Origin: a bacterium UBA3734
GTDB lineage: Bacteria > Bacteroidota > Bacteroidia > Bacteroidales > Bacteroidaceae
Assembly: GCA_002372575.1 (NCBI GenBank)
Contig: DFHC01000020.1
Location: forward strand, 243 to 11,551
DNA: 11,309 nt
Direction of reading: 5' to 3'
Shown: one piece after another, positions 5,012 to 11,309 of the stretch
Layout: every line of letters begins with the position of its first letter
How positions within the stretch are numbered: position 1 is the first letter of the stretch
Notes under the pieces: generated by a model
Told to the model about the DNA's origin: nothing
The model's input: the letters and a program-made list of their open reading frames with translations, nothing else
Database searches by the model: none
Made by a program: the position numbers and the translations under genes

Positions 5012-6862
5012 ATGAAAGATCATTTTCTTGAAAACCGGCGTTATGTGATTGGTGGTGTGGCCACGTTGATAGTCGTGGTTTACATCATCCGCCTTTTCAT
5101 GCTCCAGCTGCTCAGCGACGACTACAAGAAAAATGCCGATTCCAACGCTTTCCTGAAAAAAGTGGAGTTCCCCTCGCGCGGTGTCATCACCGACCGCAAT
5201 GGTGAGCAGTTGGTCTATAACCAGCCGGTTTACGACATCATGGTCATCATGAACGAAGAGAGCGGCCGCCTCGACACTATGGAGTTTTGCGAGGCCATCG
5301 GCATCACGAAGGAATACTTCATACAGCGCATGAACGACATCAAGGACCGCTCGAAAAATCCAGGCTACTCGCGCTATACCCAGCAAGTTTTCATGAGCCA
5401 GGTTTCGGACAAGGAATTTAGCGTTTTTCAAGAGAAAATGTTTCGCTTTCCGGGCTTCTATGTCCAGAAGCGCAGCATGCGCGAGTACAAATACCCCTAT
5501 GCCGCCCACGTGCTCGGTGATGTGGCCGAGGTTTCGCCTGCCGACATCGAGGAAGACGACTACTACCAGCCGGGCGACTACATCGGAAAACTCGGCGTGG
5601 AACGCTACTACGAAAAGCAGTTGCGCGGCCAGAAAGGCATCCAGATTCTGTTGCGCGACGCTCGCGGACGCATCCAAGGCCGCTATCAAGAGGGAAAATA
5701 CGACCAGCGACCCGAACCCGGCAAAAACCTAACCCTTTCCATCGATTTGGAGTTGCAGGCTCTTGGCGAGCGGCTTCTGGAGGGAAAAATTGGCTCCATC
5801 GTGGCCATCGAACCCTCGACGGGCGAGGTGCTCTGCATGGTGAGTTCGCCGTCGTACGACCCACGTGTCATGGTGGGCCGACAACGCGGAAAAAAGCACA
5901 TTGAACTGCAGAAAAACGCATGGAAACCGCTGCTCAATCGTTCCATCATGGGACAATATCCCCCGGGCTCAACCTTCAAGACGACGCAGGCGCTGACCTT
6001 CCTCTCCGAGGGAGTCATTAGCCACATGACTGCCTACCCCTGTTCGCGCGGTTTTCTGTATCGTGGTCTTCGCGTGGGCTGCCACGGTCATGGCTCGCCG
6101 CTGCCGCTCGTTCCCGCCATCTCCACCTCGTGCAACGGCTATTTCTGCTGGGGACTCTACTACATGATTGGTAACCGAAAGAAATACAAGAATCCGCAGG
6201 AGGCGATGAACACGTGGCGCGACTACATGGTATCGATGGGCTTCGGCTATAAGCTCGGCATCGACCTGCCTGGCGAGAAGCGCGGCCTAATTCCCAATGC
6301 ACAATTCTACGACAAGGCCTACAAAGGCTCATGGAACGGCCTGACCATCATCTCCATCTCGATAGGGCAGGGCGAGGTGAACGCCACGCCGTTGCAAATA
6401 GCCAACCTCGCGGCCACCATCGCCAATAGAGGCTACTACTACGTGCCCCACGTGGTGAAGAAAGTACAGGACGAGCCGCTCGACACCACTTTCACTCGAC
6501 GCCACTATACGATGGCCCCGCGCAGTGCCTACGAATACGTTGTGGCCGGAATGCGCTCGGCGGTGACGGGAGGAACCTGCCGCTCGGCCAACCGCAGCGA
6601 CTTCGCCATCTGCGGAAAGACCGGAACGGCACAGAACCGAGGCCACGACCACTCTGTCTTTATGGGCTTCGCGCCGATGGACGACCCGAAAATCGCCGTG
6701 GCCGTCTATGTGGAGAACGGCGGATGGGGTGCCGACTACGGTGTGCCGCTTGGTGCGCTGATTATGGAGAAATACATCAACGGGAAGCTCTCGCCCGCGA
6801 GTGAGGCAAGGGCTGCCGTCTTCCAGAAGAAACGCATCTTCTACGGAACGCACGACCGATAA
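5012..6862 (+). CDS. mrdA: penicillin-binding protein 2 (class B PBP, elongasome transpeptidase)
   Basis: The 616-aa D,D-transpeptidase cross-links lateral-wall peptidoglycan in the periplasm and works as a pair with RodA. It has a single N-terminal membrane anchor at about residues 13-33 and a pedestal/dimerisation domain at about 45-230, containing RGVITDRNGEQL and YAAHVLGDV. The catalytic domain follows. All three active-site motifs are present: S320-T-F-K323 with the acylated Ser, S373-C-N375, and K536-T-G-T. The length is normal for PBP2. The ATG at 5012 comes one base after the heptamer array, and the encoded start (MKDHFLENRRYVIGG) fits Bacteroidetes homologues. rodA starts 13 nt after its stop, so the pair is surely co-transcribed. 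Confidence 0.96.
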   Translation: MKDHFLENRRYVIGGVATLIVVVYIIRLFMLQLLSDDYKKNADSNAFLKKVEFPSRGVITDRNGEQLVYNQPVYDIMVIMNEESGRLDTMEFCEAIGITKEYFIQRMNDIKDRSKNPGYSRYTQQVFMSQVSDKEFSVFQEKMFRFPGFYVQKRSMREYKYPYAAHVLGDVAEVSPADIEEDDYYQPGDYIGKLGVERYYEKQLRGQKGIQILLRDARGRIQGRYQEGKYDQRPEPGKNLTLSIDLELQALGERLLEGKIGSIVAIEPSTGEVLCMVSSPSYDPRVMVGRQRGKKHIELQKNAWKPLLNRSIMGQYPPGSTFKTTQALTFLSEGVISHMTAYPCSRGFLYRGLRVGCHGHGSPLPLVPAISTSCNGYFCWGLYYMIGNRKKYKNPQEAMNTWRDYMVSMGFGYKLGIDLPGEKRGLIPNAQFYDKAYKGSWNGLTIISISIGQGEVNATPLQIANLAATIANRGYYYVPHVVKKVQDEPLDTTFTRRHYTMAPRSAYEYVVAGMRSAVTGGTCRSANRSDFAICGKTGTAQNRGHDHSVFMGFAPMDDPKIAVAVYVENGGWGADYGVPLGALIMEKYINGKLSPASEARAAVFQKKRIFYGTHDR

Positions 6863-6875
6863 AAATGACGGAATA

Positions 6876-8345
6876 ATGAAGAGAAACGAAGAGAAAAATC
6901 CAACGGTGCTCGGGTCGCTCGACTGGCTGACCATTGCCATCTATGTCGCACTGCTCATTTTCGGGTGGATCAGTGTGTGTGGAGCATCCTACACTTATGG
7001 CGACACCGACATCTTCAGCCTTTCTTCGCGTTCGGGTATGCAAATTGTTTGGATTGGCACGAGTATTGTGCTCGCGCTTGTCATCCTGCTGCTCGACGAC
7101 CGCCTGTACGACGGAGCCGCATGGCTCATCTATGGCGTCTTGCTCGTTGTTTTGCTTGCCACCATCTTCAATCCCCACGAAGTCAAGGGCTCGCGCTCGT
7201 GGCTCGAATTGGGTCCGCTGCGTGTGCAGCCCGCCGAGTTTGCCAAGTTTGCCACGGCTTTGGCTGTTGCGAAGTTCATGAGCACCTATGGCATCGACAT
7301 CCGGCAGTGGAAACACTTCGCTGTGGCCTGTGCCATCGTGCTTGTGCCCATGCTGATGATTGTCGGCCAGAAGGAGACAGGCTCGGCCCTCGTCTATCTG
7401 TCGTTTTTCCTGATGTTTTACCGCGAGGGCATGACGGGCAGCATTCTGTTCACCGCCGTGGCGATGGTCATCTACTTCGTCGTTGGCATCAAATACGAGG
7501 CCGTACCGCTGTGGCAGACGCCCACCTCGCTTGGAAAATTCATGGTTTTGCTGCTCGTTCAGCTGTTTTCCATCGTAATGGTCGGCATCTATTGCGAAAA
7601 CAAGCAGCGAGCCTACGTTCTGTCGGCTTGTGTTGCTGCCGTCACGCTGGTGGCCTTGCTGTTCTCAAAATTTGTCATTCCGTTCGACATCGTCTGGGTG
7701 CAGCTCGCGCTTACAGTTATTCTGCTCGGCTATTTGATTTACCAAGGGCTGCAGACGCGTCTGAAACGCTATTACCTGATTGCCGCCTTCGCCGTTAGCT
7801 CCGTCGTGCTGTTCTATTCGGCCGACTATGTGCTCAATGACTTCCTGATGCCACACCAGCGCGTGAGAATCAACGTGCTGCTGGGGCTGGAGGAAGACTA
7901 TCGAGGCGCAGGCTACAACGTCCACCAGAGCCAGATTGCCATCGGGTCGGGCGGACTGATGGGAAAAGGCTTCCTGAATGGCACGCAGACGAAGCTGAAA
8001 TTCGTGCCCGAGCAAGACACCGACTTCATTTTCTGTACCGTTGGCGAGGAAGAGGGATTTTTCGGAACGGCAGGCGTGCTCGTGCTCTTTCTGATGCTCA
8101 TTCTCAGGCTCATCCATCTTGCCGAGCGACAACCTTTTAAGTTCGGGCGCATCTATGGCTATTGCGTGGTCGGCGTCTTCCTCTTCCACGTGTTCATCAA
8201 CGTGGGTATGGTGCTCGGACTCACGCCCGTTATTGGCATCCCGCTACCATTTTTCAGCTATGGCGGCTCCAATCTTTGGGGCTTCACCATCCTGCTATTC
8301 ATTTTCCTGCGCATAGATGCAGGACGAAACCTTGTAAGAACGTAA
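6876..8345 (+). CDS. rodA: RodA, SEDS peptidoglycan glycosyltransferase
   Basis: The 489-aa polytopic protein polymerises lipid II into glycan strands for cell elongation, in complex with PBP2. SEDS signatures are visible: GSRSWLELGPLRVQPAEFAKF at about residues 106-126, the loop ending in PEQDTDFIF at 378-386 with the conserved Asp at D383, and the C-terminal PLPFFSYGGSNLWGF. It is longer than E. coli RodA (370 aa) because of an extra hydrophobic region in the middle, which Bacteroidetes RodA proteins commonly have. I chose the ATG at 6876, 13 nt after the PBP2 stop. A longer frame from a GTG at 6801 would overlap the PBP2 3' end and add 25 residues of no recognisable kind. It ends the morphogenesis cluster. 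Confidence 0.95.
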   Translation: MKRNEEKNPTVLGSLDWLTIAIYVALLIFGWISVCGASYTYGDTDIFSLSSRSGMQIVWIGTSIVLALVILLLDDRLYDGAAWLIYGVLLVVLLATIFNPHEVKGSRSWLELGPLRVQPAEFAKFATALAVAKFMSTYGIDIRQWKHFAVACAIVLVPMLMIVGQKETGSALVYLSFFLMFYREGMTGSILFTAVAMVIYFVVGIKYEAVPLWQTPTSLGKFMVLLLVQLFSIVMVGIYCENKQRAYVLSACVAAVTLVALLFSKFVIPFDIVWVQLALTVILLGYLIYQGLQTRLKRYYLIAAFAVSSVVLFYSADYVLNDFLMPHQRVRINVLLGLEEDYRGAGYNVHQSQIAIGSGGLMGKGFLNGTQTKLKFVPEQDTDFIFCTVGEEEGFFGTAGVLVLFLMLILRLIHLAERQPFKFGRIYGYCVVGVFLFHVFINVGMVLGLTPVIGIPLPFFSYGGSNLWGFTILLFIFLRIDAGRNLVRT

Positions 8346-8385
8346 AAATCAACCAATATCACTAAATCTAAACAACAAAAACGAC

Positions 8386-9579
8386 ATGAACAAACTATCT
8401 AACAGACTCAATCGACTGGCACCGTCGGCCACGCTGGCGATGTCGCAGAAAAGTGCCGAAATGAAGGCACAGGGAATCGACGTAATCAACATGAGCGTGG
8501 GCGAGCCCGACTTCAACACGCCCGACCACATCAAGGCGGCGGCGAAAAAGGCCGTCGATGACAACTGGTCGCGCTACTCGCCCGTGCCCGGCTATGCCGA
8601 CCTGCGCGAGGCTATCGTGGCGAAGCTCAAAAACGAGAACGGCCTCGACTACACGACCGACGAAATCATCGTCTCGAACGGTGCGAAGCAGAGCGTGTGC
8701 AACGCCGTGATGGCACTCGTCGATGATGGCGAGGAAGTCATCATTCCCACGCCCTACTGGGTGAGCTATCCTCAGATGGTGCTCTTGGCTGGCGGCGAGC
8801 CCGTGTTCGTGAACGCCGGTTTCGAGCAGAACTTCAAAATCACGCCCGAACAACTCGAAAAGGCCATCACGTCGAAAACGCGTATGCTGATTCTCTGCTC
8901 GCCGAGCAACCCCACGGGCAGCGTTTATAGCAAGGAAGAACTCAAGAGCCTCGCCGAAATCATCTTGAAGCACGAGAACCTTTACGTGTTGGCCGACGAG
9001 ATTTACGAACACATTAATTATATAGGGCACCACGCGTCCATCGCGCAGTTCCCGGGCATGAAGGAGCGCACCATCATCATCAACGGCGTGTCGAAAGCCT
9101 ACGCCATGACCGGTTGGCGCATCGGTTTCATCGCTGCTCCCGAGTGGATTGTGAAGGGCTGCAACAAACTGCAAGGTCAGTACACCTCTGGTCCCTGCTC
9201 TGTTTCTCAGAAGGCCGCCGAGGCTGCTTTCGCTGGTCCACAACAGTGTGTGGAGGACATGCGTCAGGCATTCGAACGTCGCAAGAACCTCATCGTGAAA
9301 CTCGCCAAGGAGATCCCTGGTCTCGAAGTGAACGACCCGCAAGGAGCCTTCTACCTCTTCCCCAAGTGCTCCAGTTACTTCGGCAAGAAAGATGGCGACC
9401 GCGTCATCAATAACTCCACCGACTTCGCCATGTACCTGCTCGAAGTGGGTCATGTGGCAACAGTGGGCGGTGATGCCTTTGGCTCTCCCGAGTGCTTCCG
9501 CATGAGTTACGCCACCAGCGATGAAAACATCGTGGAGTCGATGAAGCGCATCAAGGAGACCCTTGCGCGTCTCAAGTAA
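8386..9579 (+). CDS. PLP-dependent class I aminotransferase, aspartate aminotransferase type
   Basis: The 397-aa cytosolic enzyme belongs to fold type I, subgroup I-gamma (AspB/Thermus AspAT type). It most likely moves the amino group between aspartate and 2-oxoglutarate, and possibly prephenate in some relatives. Visible key residues are SPSNPTG with N175, LADEIYEHI with D204 and Y207, the Schiff-base lysine K237 in NGVSKAYAMTGWRIG with R245, and the substrate carboxylate arginine R372 in ECFRMSYATSDENI. Length and N-terminus (LSNRLNRLAPSATLAMSQKS) are normal for the family. It follows rodA by 40 nt of AT-rich sequence without an evident terminator or -7 element, so it may be read from the mre transcript. 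The symbol aspC or aspB is often used for such genes; substrate range cannot be told from sequence alone. Confidence 0.93.
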   Translation: MNKLSNRLNRLAPSATLAMSQKSAEMKAQGIDVINMSVGEPDFNTPDHIKAAAKKAVDDNWSRYSPVPGYADLREAIVAKLKNENGLDYTTDEIIVSNGAKQSVCNAVMALVDDGEEVIIPTPYWVSYPQMVLLAGGEPVFVNAGFEQNFKITPEQLEKAITSKTRMLILCSPSNPTGSVYSKEELKSLAEIILKHENLYVLADEIYEHINYIGHHASIAQFPGMKERTIIINGVSKAYAMTGWRIGFIAAPEWIVKGCNKLQGQYTSGPCSVSQKAAEAAFAGPQQCVEDMRQAFERRKNLIVKLAKEIPGLEVNDPQGAFYLFPKCSSYFGKKDGDRVINNSTDFAMYLLEVGHVATVGGDAFGSPECFRMSYATSDENIVESMKRIKETLARLK

Positions 9580-9585
9580 TCACAC

Positions 9586-11309
9586 ATGAAACAAACTCTC
9601 ATATGCATCCTCTTGGCATGGGCATTCACCGTCCATGCTCAAGAGGATGTTGTGTCTTATACGGAAGGTGTCATCACTTCTGAATTTGTTTCGGAAAGCA
9701 CCATGAAGCAAGACCTCTTGCAGATGCTGGCAAACTTTTCCCAATACATGGTCAATGACTTTCAGGAGTGCGAATACCCCAATGAAAAAGGTGAGGTTTG
9801 TGGATGCTTCAAGGGTGAGAACACGATGGCAAATGACGAGCGGGGTGTACGTCCCAATGCCGACCTCAGCATGATATGCGCCTTCCTCGTCAAGTATGGA
9901 AAGCCTGCCAACGTCGCCTTGCCCGCTGGTGTCACATGGGAAAAGATGGAGGACATGGCGAGAAAGTCGCTGGTCTTTGCTTATTCCACCCACAAAGCCA
10001 ACCGCCTCAAGGTGTGCAAGGGCAACAACTATTGGGGTTCCGTTTCCAATGCCGACCACGTGTGGGAGTCCTCTCTGTGGGCAATGTCGGTGGCTTATTC
10101 CGCCTTCTTCCAATGGGACAAGCTCAGCGACACGCAGAGAGGCTACATCTACGCCCTGCTGAAGGCTGAGTGCAACTACGAATTGGAACGCACCATCCCC
10201 ACGGGTTATGCAGGCGACACCAAAGCCGAAGAAAATGGCTGGGAGGCTGATGTGTTGGCGGTCACCTTGGGACTTTTCCCCGACGATGCGTTGGCACCCA
10301 AATGGTTCGAGCGATTGCGCGAGTTTGCCATCAACAGTTATTCCCATCCTTCCGACCAGACAAACACCACCGTCATCGACGCTTGGTATGACACCAAGAC
10401 CATTGCCGACCTCTACAAAGGGCAGAACCTCTATGACGACTATTCGCTCCAGAACCATAACCTCTTCCACACTTCCTACCAGAATGTCGTCCAACAAGAG
10501 TTGGGTGAGGCAGCCCTTGCCCTCAAACTGTTTCAGCAAGGACTTCATGGCACCGAGACATGGAAGACCAATGCCTTGATGCACCATAACCAAGAGGTGC
10601 AGGACAGCATTCTCAACTGGCTTGCCCTGCCCGACGGCGAACTGGCAATGCCCAACGGCAATGACTGGAGCCTCTTCCTGTACGACCAAATCACCTCCTA
10701 CTCCACCCTTGCCTGCTTCCTCCAAGACCCTCATGCGCTGATGCTGGAAAATATGGCATACAAGTACATCCAAGCACGCCAGAAGACCACCTCCGACGGT
10801 TCATGGCTACTCCGTCCCGATGTGGGTGCCCGTCGTATGGGCGTAGAAGCACACCGTGTGATGATGACCTACCTAATGCACGATGTGCTGTCCACTGCCA
10901 GCCTCACCCCCACCCAATGGGACCACTTCAACAAGACCTACAGCAAGGCAAGACTCATCCCTTGCCAAAACATCATCCGTGCATCCACCAACGACCGCTT
11001 CACCTGTTTCTCATGGAGTGAAGGGTTGAAATCCTACACTGGCTACTTCGCTGCCAACTCACCCGACAAGAACAAGATTGTGGTGCCCTACCGTGCCAAC
11101 AACACAGGAAACATCCTTGGCTGGTACGAAGTGCAAGGTAAACGGACCGATGCCACCCCTGTGGTGAAAGGTAACTACCTCTTAGAAGGCAACAGTTATG
11201 TGATGAACGGAGAACTGAACACGAACGAAGGCACACTCAACCATCGCTTCGTCCTCTACTCCACCCCCAAGAACGCCCTCATCTATCTCGACTACGTGAC
11301 AGCCAATGC
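9586..11309 (+). CDS. secreted protein of unknown family, alpha/alpha-toroid polysaccharide-lyase-like (3' partial)
   Basis: The frame is open from an ATG at 9586 through the window end: 574 codons without a stop, so the gene is cut by the edge. Residues 1-18 form a signal peptide (MKQTLICILLAWAFTVHA, cleavage before Q19) with no lipobox, so the mature protein should be periplasmic or secreted. Residues ~30-460 are helix-rich with many Trp and Tyr. Blocks include NGWEAD at 217-222, and DYSLQNHNLFHTSY at 285-298, holding N290, H291, H295 and Y298. From about 470 the sequence turns beta-like (FTCFSWSEGLKSYTGYF, then short alternating strands). A helical domain followed by beta-sandwich strands, with Asn/His/Tyr in the helical part, is the layout of PL8-like and heparinase-like lyases; this is an analogy, not a family match. 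It starts 6 nt after the aminotransferase stop, so translation is probably coupled. I do not recognise a named family. Confidence 0.8.
   Translation, partial: MKQTLICILLAWAFTVHAQEDVVSYTEGVITSEFVSESTMKQDLLQMLANFSQYMVNDFQECEYPNEKGEVCGCFKGENTMANDERGVRPNADLSMICAFLVKYGKPANVALPAGVTWEKMEDMARKSLVFAYSTHKANRLKVCKGNNYWGSVSNADHVWESSLWAMSVAYSAFFQWDKLSDTQRGYIYALLKAECNYELERTIPTGYAGDTKAEENGWEADVLAVTLGLFPDDALAPKWFERLREFAINSYSHPSDQTNTTVIDAWYDTKTIADLYKGQNLYDDYSLQNHNLFHTSYQNVVQQELGEAALALKLFQQGLHGTETWKTNALMHHNQEVQDSILNWLALPDGELAMPNGNDWSLFLYDQITSYSTLACFLQDPHALMLENMAYKYIQARQKTTSDGSWLLRPDVGARRMGVEAHRVMMTYLMHDVLSTASLTPTQWDHFNKTYSKARLIPCQNIIRASTNDRFTCFSWSEGLKSYTGYFAANSPDKNKIVVPYRANNTGNILGWYEVQGKRTDATPVVKGNYLLEGNSYVMNGELNTNEGTLNHRFVLYSTPKNALIYLDYVTAN

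Noticed and set aside
6801..6875. A GTG start that would lengthen RodA by 25 residues.
   Set aside because: It overlaps the end of PBP2 and the extra residues are not RodA-like; the ATG at 6876 gives a normal N-terminus and spacing.
6865..6876. A three-codon mini-frame (ATG ACG GAA TAA) whose stop overlaps the rodA ATG.
   Set aside because: It could in principle couple translation, but in an A-rich gap of this size it is easily due to chance.
9580..10773. A 397-codon open frame on the - strand.
   Set aside because: It is antisense to the open + frame from 9586, which has a signal peptide, close spacing to the aminotransferase and no stop to the window end. The - strand product has no recognisable family features.

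Overview
This 11.3 kb window is a chromosomal segment from a member of the Bacteroidales, most likely Prevotella-like. The reasons are the gene order (purH-type gene, mreB, mreC, mreD, PBP2, rodA), promoter elements of the Bacteroidetes form TAnnTTTGY at 5-13 and 1757-1765, mostly poor Shine-Dalgarno sequences, and protein sequences that read like Bacteroidales homologues. The assignment rests on recognition, not on a database search. Every gene I accept lies on the + strand.

Region 1 (1-230) holds a promoter, a leader with a terminator-like hairpin, a CAU-anticodon tRNA and a clear intrinsic terminator. Region 2 (228-1679) is one multi-membrane protein of the GT-C/PMT-ArnT glycosyltransferase type. 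Region 3 (1757-2417) is a promoter followed by a short purine gene. It encodes only the IMP cyclohydrolase half of the usual bifunctional PurH, and its last four residues and stop codon lie in or against a tandem repeat. Region 4 (2501-8345) is the rod-shape/elongasome cluster mreB-mreC-mreD-mrdA(PBP2)-rodA. It encodes the actin-like scaffold, the periplasmic MreC, the membrane protein MreD, the class B transpeptidase and the SEDS glycosyltransferase that together make lateral-wall peptidoglycan. Region 5 (8386-9579) is a PLP-dependent aspartate-type aminotransferase. Region 6 (9586 to the window edge) is a long secreted protein of unknown family, cut by the window end, which starts 6 bases after the aminotransferase.

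The most distinctive non-gene signal is a pair of 7-bp-periodic tandem arrays at two junctions of the purH-mre-rodA run. One (2405-2439, units like AATTARR) overlaps the stop of the short purH. The other (4964-5010, units like AGTGWGR) overlaps the stop of mreD and fills the whole gap to the PBP2 start codon. Both are free of C on the + strand. A GC-rich inverted repeat (2451-2479) follows the first array. These, the single-domain PurH and the unclassified secreted protein are the points worth following up. I saw no CRISPR array, transposase, integrase or rRNA gene.
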